Below are positions 5,806-13,770 of a stretch of DNA of 41,074 nt, in pieces. Under the pieces are notes generated by a model. It was not told where the DNA came from, searched no databases, and worked only from the letters and a program-made list of their open reading frames with translations. The position numbers and the translations under genes were made by a program. Positions within the stretch are counted from its first letter, which is position 1. The number at the start of each line of letters is the position of its first letter. The DNA is from SIG480 sp045649265 (GTDB lineage: Bacteria; Bacillota; Clostridia; Oscillospirales; JAAYXM01), in the NCBI GenBank assembly GCA_045649265.1, contig JAZRPO010000005.1:1-41074 (forward strand). The letters run 5' to 3'.

Positions 5806-7410
5806 TTAGATATTTGCCTGCTTTGTGTAGTTCGGAAGGAGCTTCGGCGAAACAGCCTCTGTTTTTACCCCTGCTGATGCAAGTTCTTTTTCGAACTTCT
5901 CTATGTGGTCAAGCGTAAGCTTGCCAACCTTTACACCCTTCGCAGTAGCTGCAGCACTCTTACCTGCACTTCTGCCGAAAACGATGATGTCAAGGAGGGA
6001 GTTGCCCATGAGGCGGTTTCTGCCATGGATTCCACCGACTGCCTCACCTGCAACGAAGAGATTCTTTACGTTTGTTGTCATGCAGTCTGGAGTGATATCA
6101 AGTCCGCCGTTCTGATAGTGGAGTGTCGGGTAGACGAGGATCGGCTCCTTGCGGATATCGATTCCATATTTTCCAAACATTCTCATCATAGCCGGGATAC
6201 GGGCCTCTATTGTTCCCTCTCCGCCAATCTTTTCAATCATCGGAGTATCAAGCCATACCGCAAGTCCGCTGTCTGTATTTACGCCGTTTCCGCGGTCATC
6301 ACATTCACGGATAATAGAAGCTGCTGCAACGTCACGTGTTTCAAGCGGATGCATAAAGACTTCACCGTTTGCGTTAACAAGCTTTGCACCGAGAGAACGA
6401 ACTTTTTCTGTAACAAGTGCACCGAAAATCTGCTCCGGATATGCCGCGCCTGTCGGATGATACTGGAGAGTTTCAGCATAGAGGAGCTTTGCACCTACTC
6501 GATAACCGAGGACAAGGCCGTCAGCCGTAGCACCGTAGTGGTTAGAAGTCGGGAATCCCTGATAGTGCATTCTTCCTGCACCACCGGTTGCAATGATAAC
6601 AGTCTTTGCCTTTGCAACAAGGATATCCTTAGTTTCCATGTTCATAAGAACAGCACCTGCTGCGTTACCGTTTTCATCAAGGATAAGCTCTATTGCTGAT
6701 GTAAAATCAACAACCGGAATACCGCGGTTGAGAACCTCATCACGAAGGGTTCTCATAATCTCAGCGCCGGAATAGTCCTTTGCAGCGTGCATACGCTTGC
6801 GCGAGGTTCCTCCGCCGTGAGTTGTGACCATCGTGCCGTCTTCTGTCTTGTCAAACTCAACACCGAGGTTTGAAAGCCACTGAATAGCCTCAGGAGCATC
6901 ACAAACGAGCTTTTCGAGGAGTTCACGCTTTGCAGCAAAGTGACCGCCGCCGAAAGCGTCAACAAAGTGGATTGCAGGAGAATCGTTCGGCTTGTCAGCA
7001 GCCTGGATTCCACCTTCTGCCATCATTGTGTTTGCATCGCCGATGCGAAGCTTTGTTACTATCATAACCTTTGCGCCGGCCTCGTGAGCTTCGATTGCAG
7101 CAGATGAGCCTGCGCCACCGCCACCGATGATGAGAACATCAACATCGTAGTCGGGATTTTCGAGGTCAACCTTTGTTTCTGTGAGTCTTGAGTGTGCCTG
7201 AAGCATCTCGGCAAGCTCTGTCGGAACCTTGTCACCTTTGTTCGGGCCGACACAAAGCTCAACGAACTGGTCCTTACGATAGTCAGGGTGATATGTAGCG
7301 AGAAGGTCTTCCTTCTGCTTTGCAGTCATACGCTCGGGTTCGAGCGCAATATTCTTTTCGCGAGCCGCTTCAACCGCCGCGATTGATTTCTGGAAATGTT
7401 CAGAATACAT
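5806..7410 (-). CDS. Soluble fumarate reductase / succinate dehydrogenase flavoprotein (FrdA/TfrA-like)
   Basis: A 534-residue FAD protein expected to reduce fumarate to succinate. ATG 7410 is chosen because AAGGAGGAT precedes it at ideal distance; an upstream in-frame start lies inside frdB. The FAD-binding VLIIGGGGAGSSAA begins only at residue 92, after an unusual N-terminal extension. Catalytic residues of the family are present: His in LQYHPTG (318), Arg in TEKVRSLGAKLV (338), RD in ETRDVAAA (359-360), His431 in HYQNGG, and Arg in HGRNRLMGNSLL. The covalent-FAD His of FrdA/SdhA is replaced (DANTMMAEGG), so FAD is probably non-covalent as in TfrA or aspartate oxidase. The protein ends about 55 residues after the FAD domain and lacks the usual C-terminal helical domain. 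No membrane anchor gene is nearby. Aspartate oxidase is less likely because of the partner subunit. Confidence 0.88.
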   Translation of the reverse strand: MYSEHFQKSIAAVEAAREKNIALEPERMTAKQKEDLLATYHPDYRKDQFVELCVGPNKGDKVPTELAEMLQAHSRLTETKVDLENPDYDVDVLIIGGGGAGSSAAIEAHEAGAKVMIVTKLRIGDANTMMAEGGIQAADKPNDSPAIHFVDAFGGGHFAAKRELLEKLVCDAPEAIQWLSNLGVEFDKTEDGTMVTTHGGGTSRKRMHAAKDYSGAEIMRTLRDEVLNRGIPVVDFTSAIELILDENGNAAGAVLMNMETKDILVAKAKTVIIATGGAGRMHYQGFPTSNHYGATADGLVLGYRVGAKLLYAETLQYHPTGAAYPEQIFGALVTEKVRSLGAKLVNANGEVFMHPLETRDVAAASIIRECDDRGNGVNTDSGLAVWLDTPMIEKIGGEGTIEARIPAMMRMFGKYGIDIRKEPILVYPTLHYQNGGLDITPDCMTTNVKNLFVAGEAVGGIHGRNRLMGNSLLDIIVFGRSAGKSAAATAKGVKVGKLTLDHIEKFEKELASAGVKTEAVSPKLLPNYTKQANI

Positions 7411-7423
7411 TCTATTATCCTCC

Positions 7424-8098
7424 TTATTTCTCAATCTCGCGATTGTTATAAAGCTCTTTCATTTCGTCAATCGGCTTCTGCATGAGAGCTTCGATAAGGT
7501 CTTTAAACGTGCCGTCCTTAATCTCCTTAACGCGCTCGTCAAGATGCTCGCAGCCGGGAGCAAGATACTTTCCGTTAATTCTGCGGGCAAGCATCGCAAC
7601 CTGAGGATGTGAAATACCTGCCGGACAACGGGATGAGCAGACTCCGCACATTACGCAGTCAAAGGATTCCTCAGCGCACTTTTCAAAATCACCACGCTGA
7701 GCATATGCAATATACTGCATAACGTTGAGCTCCTGAGTACAAGCCTTTGTGCAGGCATTACAGCCTATGCAGGAATAAATCTCAGGATAGAGTTGCATCA
7801 TAATAGATTCGTTTGTCTGGATTTTTTCAATGTCATATACTTGCTTTACAAGCGGGAAGAATGGCAATGTAGCTATGTACATATTGTCCTCAACCTTTGT
7901 CTGGCAAGCAAGACATGCGTGAAGCTCGGGATCTCCCTTGATGCGGTATATGGTTGCACACGCACCACAGAAACCGTTACGGCATCCGCATCCGCGAACA
8001 AGCTGATATCCGGCATGCTCCATCGCTCTCATAATTGTGAGATTTTCCGGAACTTCGTATTTCTTTCCGAACAGAAAAATGTTTACCGTTTTCTCCAT
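7424..8098 (-). CDS. Fumarate reductase iron-sulfur subunit (FrdB/TfrB-like, no CCG domain)
   Basis: A 224-residue electron-transfer subunit paired with the flavoprotein, whose ribosome site overlaps this gene's stop. The N-terminal domain carries a [2Fe-2S] site (Cys cluster at residues 37-47, CGCRNGFCGAC, with C62/C65). The C-terminal ferredoxin domain has two full four-cysteine motifs, C110/C113/C116/C120 and C148/C151/C154/C158, typical of two [4Fe-4S] clusters. Classical SdhB has one [3Fe-4S] cluster and a quinone site next to membrane anchors; anchors are absent here. Methanogen TfrB also has two [4Fe-4S] clusters but carries a fused HdrB-like CCG domain; this one stops before it, and HdrB is encoded separately in the same operon. 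It probably takes electrons from Hdr. Confidence 0.88.
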   Translation of the reverse strand: MEKTVNIFLFGKKYEVPENLTIMRAMEHAGYQLVRGCGCRNGFCGACATIYRIKGDPELHACLACQTKVEDNMYIATLPFFPLVKQVYDIEKIQTNESIMMQLYPEIYSCIGCNACTKACTQELNVMQYIAYAQRGDFEKCAEESFDCVMCGVCSSRCPAGISHPQVAMLARRINGKYLAPGCEHLDERVKEIKDGTFKDLIEALMQKPIDEMKELYNNREIEK

Positions 8099-8110
8099 AC
8101 TAACACTCCT

Positions 8111-8944
8111 TTAATACTCATCCGGAAGCTCTTGAAGCTCATCAAGGCGGAATACCGGACCATCTTTACATACATACTTTGAACCTACATTGCATCTTCC
8201 GCATTTACCTACTCCGCACTTCATACGAAGCTCAAGAGTCGTGTAAATCTGCGTTTTTTCAAAGCCGAGGGACATAAGACCATCAAGCGTGAACTTAATC
8301 ATTATCGGAGGTCCGCAGAGAACTGCTGTTTTGTTGGTATCAAACCCGAGCTCTTTGACGTAGTTCGGAACAAAACCAACGTGACCGTCCCACCCCTCCT
8401 GGGGATTGTCAATAGTGAGGTGAACGTTTACGCCGTCATCGTTTGACCACTCTTCAATGATTTCCTTATAATCGAGAAGGTCATCACGGCTTCTCGAACC
8501 GTAAACGATGTCTATCTTACCGTAACGATCTCTGTAATGTCTGCAATAGTTGATGACCGAACGAAGCGGAGCAAGCCCGACACCGCCGGCAATAAAGAGA
8601 AGATTTTCTCCTGCAAACGCATCGTCAACCGGGAAGGGATTTCCGTACGGGCCGCGGATTGTAATCTGCTGACCAACCTCTGCAGCGTGAAGCCATTCCG
8701 TAACACAACCGCATTTTTTGATTGAAAACTCCATAAACTCGGTGTTTGTCGGAGAAGATGTTATTGAAAACATTGCCTCACCTACCCCCGGAATCGAGAG
8801 CATTGCACACTGCCCCGGTCTGTGTTCAAACGGCTTTACTCCCTCAGGAGTAACAACTCTGAATGTCTTTATATCCGGAGTGTCAATTCTGACGTCTGTA
8901 ATGACTCCGATTACAGGAATCAAAGCATCTGAACTATTTGTCAT
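8111..8944 (-). CDS. flxA: FlxA: FAD/NAD(H)-binding oxidoreductase subunit
   Basis: A 277-residue protein of the ferredoxin-NADP reductase fold, like PyrK and hydrogenase gamma subunits. The FAD part has MFSITSSP (58-65). The NAD(P) part has FIAGGVGLAPLR (117-128) and LCGPPIMIKF (209-218). A C-terminal [2Fe-2S] motif has C243, C248, C251 and C259. In FlxABCD this subunit oxidises NADH and feeds electrons through the iron-sulfur subunits to HdrA. It overlaps flxB by 11 bp and is followed 12 bp later by frdB, so the Flx block runs directly into the fumarate reductase genes. On sequence alone it could serve a sulfhydrogenase or dihydroorotate dehydrogenase, but no such partner genes are here. 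Confidence 0.88.
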   Translation of the reverse strand: MTNSSDALIPVIGVITDVRIDTPDIKTFRVVTPEGVKPFEHRPGQCAMLSIPGVGEAMFSITSSPTNTEFMEFSIKKCGCVTEWLHAAEVGQQITIRGPYGNPFPVDDAFAGENLLFIAGGVGLAPLRSVINYCRHYRDRYGKIDIVYGSRSRDDLLDYKEIIEEWSNDDGVNVHLTIDNPQEGWDGHVGFVPNYVKELGFDTNKTAVLCGPPIMIKFTLDGLMSLGFEKTQIYTTLELRMKCGVGKCGRCNVGSKYVCKDGPVFRLDELQELPDEY

Positions 8945-9965
8945 TTTCTTTTCCTCCCATCGTTTTCATTACCTTTACAATATTCATTGATATCGGGCAC
9001 TTTGAAAGGCATCTGCCACAACCGACACAACCAAAAATTCCGTCGTTATTCTCAGGATAATATACAAGCTTATGCATAAATCTCTGACGGAAGCGTTCTG
9101 TTTGAGTAAGTCTGGGGTTGCCGTGCGCCATTTTTGTAAAATCGGAATACATACATGAATCCCAGCAACGGAAACGAATGATTCCGTCTCCTGTGTTGAA
9201 TTCCTTAATGTCGTAGCACTGGCAGGTCGGGCAAACGAAAGTGCAGGTTCCGCATCCCAGGCAGGTTTCTGCCATATCCTTCCACTGCGGAGCATCAAAA
9301 AATTCTTTGGTTTTGCCGCCGCCGAAGTTCTCTGTTGAAAGGTCGGCAAGCGGAAGCTTTTCCAGAATCTTTTTTGTTTTTTCCTTCTGCGCATCTACCG
9401 CAGCTGTGTCGCAATCCTCGGTGAAGCTCGAAATCTTTTCCATGAAGGCTTCGCCCTTTTCGGTATTGCTTTTGGAATAAACCGCATCCTTTTCTCTCCA
9501 TGCGCTGACATCGCCACAGGGCTCGGTTGCATCAATTCCGAAAACAGAACAAAAACAGGTTTCGGACGGACGAGTGCAAGCGACGGAAACAACCGTTCCG
9601 TGCTCACGACGAGCTTTATAGAAGCTATCAACAGGGTCTGAAAGAAATACGCGGTCAAGAATATCAAAGCTCCTTACATCACACGGACGAACACCAAAGA
9701 TGACATAATCTTCTTTTTCGTCACGTACGTCTATTACCTCAATGTTCTTGCCTTCCCTTTTAAACTCGACGATGTTTTCCATTTGCGGGAAGAAAAAGTC
9801 TTTCGCGCTTCGCTCTGTATTAAGAGCCTCGCTCCACTTTTTGCCTTCCTCCCACTTCTCAAAGCGAGCTTTGCCGTCAGCGCTGTCAACCGGAAGGTAA
9901 AGCGGCATATCAGCAGAAAGGGCAGAAAAGAGAGCATCTATTTTTTCGATTGAACATTTACGCAT
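8934..9965 (-). CDS. flxB: FlxB: multi-cluster iron-sulfur subunit (hydrogenase beta / AsrA-like)
   Basis: A 343-residue cytosolic electron-transfer protein of the group that includes sulfhydrogenase beta and anaerobic sulfite reductase A. The N-terminal half has the marker FGVRPCDVRSFDILDR (90-105) and a further Cys-rich stretch TCFC (137-139). The C-terminal half is a dicluster ferredoxin: C235/C238/C241/C245 with extra C248/C250, then C267/C271, and C313/C316/C319/C323. In Flx complexes it passes electrons between FlxA and the FlxC/FlxD side. Its ATG overlaps the TGA of flxC by one base, which implies translational coupling. B and C letters follow the flxDCBA order known from Desulfovibrio; the two are related, so the lettering is less certain than the role. 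Confidence 0.82.
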   Translation of the reverse strand: MRKCSIEKIDALFSALSADMPLYLPVDSADGKARFEKWEEGKKWSEALNTERSAKDFFFPQMENIVEFKREGKNIEVIDVRDEKEDYVIFGVRPCDVRSFDILDRVFLSDPVDSFYKARREHGTVVSVACTRPSETCFCSVFGIDATEPCGDVSAWREKDAVYSKSNTEKGEAFMEKISSFTEDCDTAAVDAQKEKTKKILEKLPLADLSTENFGGGKTKEFFDAPQWKDMAETCLGCGTCTFVCPTCQCYDIKEFNTGDGIIRFRCWDSCMYSDFTKMAHGNPRLTQTERFRQRFMHKLVYYPENNDGIFGCVGCGRCLSKCPISMNIVKVMKTMGGKENDK

Positions 9966-10957
9966 CAGTTATCCCCCCTATCAAAAACGTCACAGGGCTC
10001 AATATCGCTCGTTGTATAGTTTACAAGCGGCGCACGAGAACCTTCTTCCGCTCCCGCCTGATACTCACCGTAAAACTCATTGATATCCTTTATGAACTTG
10101 CGGTTTAACAAATGAAGCGGAATGTTTTGTGGGCATACGCGTGAGCATTCACCGCAGTCTGTGCATCTTCCGGCAACGTGGAAAGCACGGATGATGTGGA
10201 ACATTTTTTCCTCAAAGCTGTTTGCGGCGACTTTGTTTTCAACTCCCGAAGCAGGGTTTCCAAAAACGCATTTTTCGCATGTGCACGCAGGGCATACATC
10301 ACGGCAAGCGTTACAACGGATGCAACGGGAGAGCTCATTCTGCCAGAACGCAAATCTTTCATCAGGTGTCATTTTTTCAAGGCGGGCAACCTCGTCAAAA
10401 CGGGCAGAATCAAGAACCTCGCCGTCATCACCGAGAAGCTCATCATAAGCAACGTGCTTTTTGCTTTTACAGTTTACACAACGCTCTGCAAGAACATCTG
10501 CAACGGCAATGGAAACCGGAGCATCTTCGTACATTGAGGTGACCTTAATCATGTCTCCGGAAAATTCAATCTTTGAAATTCCCTCTCCGGCAATTTCTTT
10601 GACCTTGCTAATATCTGCCATTCCCTCGCAGGGGATGCCGACAGCATATACCTTCTCGCGGTCAAATCTGTGCTCTGTTAAAAGCTGATTGAAGCTGTAT
10701 GTATCGCAAGGCTTTAAGAAAACAAGAATTTTACCTTCGCTTTTTATTGTCTTTGAAACGAGGTATTTTGAGAAGTTCGCTCCGCAAAAATCGTTCCAAA
10801 CAAAATTATTTTTAATGTCGGTTTCATCGGCAAACATTGACGGAGTGATGTCATAATCAAACTCGCCGCGTCTCCAACCGAGAACTGAGGTTACCTTTCC
10901 TTCTGCAAGAAGAGACAGGGCCTTATCAACCAATATATCACGTGTTATCTTTTGCAT
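9965..10957 (-). CDS. flxC: FlxC: multi-cluster iron-sulfur subunit
   Basis: A 330-residue relative of the preceding subunit, with the same plan. The N-terminal domain has LVFLKPCDTYSFNQLL (78-93), equivalent to the RPCDVRS marker of FlxB. A CVNC pair lies at 160-163. The C-terminal dicluster region has C212/C215/C218/C222, then C225/C227/C230, and C265/C268/C271/C275. It should relay electrons within the Flx module. It overlaps the end of flxD by 13 bp and abuts flxB, so all four flx genes are translationally coupled. A coenzyme F420 hydrogenase beta role was considered, but the F420 context is absent. Confidence 0.82.
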   Translation of the reverse strand: MQKITRDILVDKALSLLAEGKVTSVLGWRRGEFDYDITPSMFADETDIKNNFVWNDFCGANFSKYLVSKTIKSEGKILVFLKPCDTYSFNQLLTEHRFDREKVYAVGIPCEGMADISKVKEIAGEGISKIEFSGDMIKVTSMYEDAPVSIAVADVLAERCVNCKSKKHVAYDELLGDDGEVLDSARFDEVARLEKMTPDERFAFWQNELSRCIRCNACRDVCPACTCEKCVFGNPASGVENKVAANSFEEKMFHIIRAFHVAGRCTDCGECSRVCPQNIPLHLLNRKFIKDINEFYGEYQAGAEEGSRAPLVNYTTSDIEPCDVFDRGDN

Positions 10958-11379
10958 CTGAGGTCCTCCAATCTCTTATTCTCGCCAAGAGAAATAACTT
11001 TCTCAACAAAATCATTCATTGTTGCCGAGAATTTTGCACCCTCAGCAGCAGAAACCCACTCAACGCGTGTGCGCTCTTTTTCAATGCCGAGGAAATCAAG
11101 CATCGAGAAGAGAAGCGCCATTCTGCGACGTGTATAGTAGTTTCCTGATGTATAGTGGCAATCGCCGGGATGGCAACCGCATATGATTACGCCGTCTGCA
11201 CCACGCTGGAATGCTCTGAGGATGAACATCGGGTTTACGCGGCATGAACAAGGAACGCGGATAATTTTAACCTCCGCAGGGTAATTCAAACGGTTGTTGC
11301 CTGCAAGGTCAGCACCCGCATATGAACACCAGTTGCAACAAAATGCAACGATTAAGGGTTTATGTTCTTTTACCTGCAT
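10945..11379 (-). CDS. flxD: FlxD/MvhD: [2Fe-2S] adaptor to HdrA
   Basis: A 144-residue MvhD-family protein, the link through which an electron donor module delivers electrons to HdrA. Cysteines C14/C15/C18, C44/C46 and C67/C69/C74 give the family pattern (FCCNWCSY, CSC, CGCHPGDC). ATG 11379 is chosen over the longer open frame because GGAGGT lies at the right distance and the sequence begins there with the typical HKPLIVAFCCNWC. It overlaps the end of hdrA by 10 bp. In methanogens MvhD joins hydrogenase to Hdr; with FlxA-C beside it, the donor here is NADH. Confidence 0.9.
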   Translation of the reverse strand: MQVKEHKPLIVAFCCNWCSYAGADLAGNNRLNYPAEVKIIRVPCSCRVNPMFILRAFQRGADGVIICGCHPGDCHYTSGNYYTRRRMALLFSMLDFLGIEKERTRVEWVSAAEGAKFSATMNDFVEKVISLGENKRLEDLRCKR

Positions 11380-13364
11380 ATTGCATCTACCTCCGCCATA
11401 ATCTGATTTGTTGCGAATCCGCGCAAGTCCATAGCTCCTGACGGGCATGCAACAGTACATGCACCACAGCCCTGACATACAGCAGGATTTACTTTTGCAA
11501 CACGACGAACACGTGTTGTTCTGTCAGGCATTCTGAACTCTTTATCTTCGTATGAAATCGCACCGTATGGGCAAACGCGTTCACAGGTTGAGCAACCGTT
11601 ACACATAAGCTCATCGGAGCTTGCAACACACGGGTTTCCTGTGAGCTTATCCTTTGCAAGAAGCCCTATGACCTTTGCGGCAGCAGCACTCGCCTGCGAA
11701 ACCGTTTCCGGAATATCCTTCGGCCCCTGGCATGCACCTGAGAGGAACACGCCGGCTGTCGGGCTTTCAACAGGGCGAAGCTTCGGATGAGCTTCTGTAA
11801 AGAAATCGTTAGTGTCCATACTTGCAGTAAGCATTGTTGCAAGTGGGCGAGCTGATTTATCCGGCTCTATCGCAGCAGCAAGAACTACTAAGTCTGCATC
11901 GATATGAAGCTGCTTGTTATTGAGAAGGTCAGATGCCTGAACTTTGAGTTTCTTGCCCTCAGGCGAAACTTTGCCAACCATTCCCTTGATGTACTTAACG
12001 CCGAATTCTTCAACTGCTCTTCGGTAGAATTCGTCAAAGTTCTTACCGGGAGTACGGACGTCAATATAGAATACATACACCTCGGTATCCGGATATTTAT
12101 CTCGGACAAGCATCGCGTGCTTTGCAGTGTACATACAGCAAATCTTCGAGCAATATTCCTTGCCCTTCTCTGCACACGCATCACAGCGCGAGCCGACACA
12201 CTGAACAAAAACGATTGTATGCGGATGCTCGTGGTCCGAGGGGCGCAGGAGCTTTCCGGCTGTCGGGCCTGCTGCATTTGTCAATCTCTCAAATTCAAGA
12301 GAGGTTATGACATCCTTTGACTGGTTGTATGCAAACTCATCAAATTTGTCAAGGCTAATCGGGTTAAAGCCTGTTGCCGCAACTATTGCACCGTAACGCT
12401 CCGTAACGATTTCATCCTTCTGGGTATAGTCAATAGCGCCTGCTGCACAAACCTTTGAACAAACTCCGCATTTGCCGTTCTTTATCATATTGCAAGTGTT
12501 CGGGTCAATGGTTGCGACCTTCGGAACCGCCTGGGCAAACGGAATGTAGATTGCACTTCTGTTATCCATGTTGAGGTTGAACTCGTTGGGGACTTTCTTC
12601 ATCGGGCACTTTTCAAGACATGCTCCGCAACCTGTGCAGACGTCTTCTTTTACATAGCGCGCCTTTTTCCTGATTTTTACCTCAAAGTTCCCGACAAAGC
12701 CCGAAACCTCTTCTACGTCACTGTATGAGAAAATTCTGATTTTTTCGTTCTGCGCAACATCAACCATTTTAGGAGTGAGGATACACGCTGCACAGTCAAG
12801 CGTCGGGAAGGTTTTGTCAATCTGAGCCATCTTTCCGCCGATAGTCGGCTTTTTCTCGACTATATCAACCGGAAATCCTGCCTCTGCTATATCAAGAGCA
12901 GTCTGGATACCTGCAATACCTCCGCCGATGACAAGCGCACGCTTTGTAACCGGAGTTTCACCCGGAGTAAGCGGAGCATTGAGGTTAACCTTTGCAATAG
13001 CTGCTTTTCCGAGGATTATTGCCTTTTCAGTACCTTCTTTTATATCCTTATGTACCCATGAGCACTGCTCGCGGATATTCGCAATTTCGACCATATACGG
13101 GTTAAGGCCTGCTGCGGCCGCTGTTTTCCTGAAAGTGGCCTCATGCATACGCGGAGAGCAGGAGCAAATGACGATACCCGTCAGGTTGTGCTCATGAACC
13201 GCATCAATTATCATATTCTGCCCGGCCTGCGAGCACATATATTGGTAGTTCGTAGAGAAAACTACGCCTTGTTCTTTGCTGAGCGCATCAGACACTGCCT
13301 GAACATCAACTGTCGCAGCAATGTTGCTTCCGCACCAACATACAAATACGCCGATTCTTTGCAT
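11370..13364 (-). CDS. hdrA: HdrA: flavin-bifurcating heterodisulfide reductase subunit A
   Basis: A full-length 664-residue HdrA. In characterised complexes its FAD splits an electron pair, one toward HdrBC and one toward ferredoxin. Seen here: an N-terminal GVFVCWCGSNI domain (4-14), FAD-binding VIGGGIAGIQTA (145-156), the family hallmark TLDCAACILTPKM (188-200), inserted clusters C243/C246/C249/C253 and C299/C302/C306, and a C-terminal ferredoxin domain with C588/C591/C594/C598 and C630/C633/C636/C640. All cysteines are encoded; there is no selenocysteine codon. ATG 13364 follows GGGGGAGAAG; the longer open frame overlaps hdrC and has no ribosome site. It follows hdrC by 13 bp. Confidence 0.94.
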   Translation of the reverse strand: MQRIGVFVCWCGSNIAATVDVQAVSDALSKEQGVVFSTNYQYMCSQAGQNMIIDAVHEHNLTGIVICSCSPRMHEATFRKTAAAAGLNPYMVEIANIREQCSWVHKDIKEGTEKAIILGKAAIAKVNLNAPLTPGETPVTKRALVIGGGIAGIQTALDIAEAGFPVDIVEKKPTIGGKMAQIDKTFPTLDCAACILTPKMVDVAQNEKIRIFSYSDVEEVSGFVGNFEVKIRKKARYVKEDVCTGCGACLEKCPMKKVPNEFNLNMDNRSAIYIPFAQAVPKVATIDPNTCNMIKNGKCGVCSKVCAAGAIDYTQKDEIVTERYGAIVAATGFNPISLDKFDEFAYNQSKDVITSLEFERLTNAAGPTAGKLLRPSDHEHPHTIVFVQCVGSRCDACAEKGKEYCSKICCMYTAKHAMLVRDKYPDTEVYVFYIDVRTPGKNFDEFYRRAVEEFGVKYIKGMVGKVSPEGKKLKVQASDLLNNKQLHIDADLVVLAAAIEPDKSARPLATMLTASMDTNDFFTEAHPKLRPVESPTAGVFLSGACQGPKDIPETVSQASAAAAKVIGLLAKDKLTGNPCVASSDELMCNGCSTCERVCPYGAISYEDKEFRMPDRTTRVRRVAKVNPAVCQGCGACTVACPSGAMDLRGFATNQIMAEVDAICR

Positions 13365-13377
13365 TAACTTCTCCCCC

Positions 13378-13770
13378 CTACTTCGTGTACTTTCTGAATG
13401 CGCTGACGATGGCCTGCTGTGGCATATCGTCATCAAGCAAATCAGGAATCATATTTGCCTTCAAGTGATTGTTGCCCTGCTTGCGCACTGCCGCAAGACG
13501 AACAGCTTCAACAAGCTTTGCAGGCTCTACGTTGCGGGGGCATCTTTCAAGACACGCAAAGCATGCAAGACACTTATAAAGCGAATCGGAATTGAGAAGC
13601 GGCTCAATGTCTCCGCTCTCAACCATGCTGACAAACTGGTGAGGATGATATTCCATCTCTTCATATGCCGGGCAGGTAGCGGAGCATTTTCCGCACTTCA
13701 TACATTTTGACGGGTTTACTCCGCTTATGCGTATAAGCTCGTCTCTCAATGCTTTAATATCGTTAGACAT
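13378..13770 (-). CDS. hdrC: HdrC: heterodisulfide reductase iron-sulfur subunit C
   Basis: A 130-residue protein with two [4Fe-4S] ferredoxin motifs, C23/C26/C29/C33 and C67/C70/C73/C77, the second followed by the usual CPRNVEPAKLVEAVR. HdrC wires HdrA to HdrB in the cytosol. It is somewhat shorter than methanogen HdrC (about 180 residues) but has the complete core. It overlaps hdrB by 8 bp, so it is translationally coupled to it. Confidence 0.92.
   Translation of the reverse strand: MSNDIKALRDELIRISGVNPSKCMKCGKCSATCPAYEEMEYHPHQFVSMVESGDIEPLLNSDSLYKCLACFACLERCPRNVEPAKLVEAVRLAAVRKQGNNHLKANMIPDLLDDDMPQQAIVSAFRKYTK

Noticed and set aside
4665..7262. Long overlapping open frames on both strands within the transporter and frdA genes
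   Set aside because: They are out-of-frame shadows with skewed Ser/Arg/Leu composition and no family motifs, while the host frames carry full conserved domains.
5806..8098. Membrane succinate dehydrogenase or L-aspartate oxidase
   Set aside because: There is no cytochrome b or anchor subunit, which argues against Sdh; the dedicated iron-sulfur partner argues against NadB.
8934..10957. Sulfhydrogenase or anaerobic sulfite reductase operon
   Set aside because: FlxA-C resemble hydrogenase beta/gamma and AsrA/B subunits, but no NiFe hydrogenase or siroheme subunit is present; the MvhD and HdrABC neighbours fit FlxABCD-HdrABC.
11370..13364. Selenocysteine in HdrA or neighbours
   Set aside because: The frames contain no internal TGA, and the expected cysteine positions are occupied by Cys codons.
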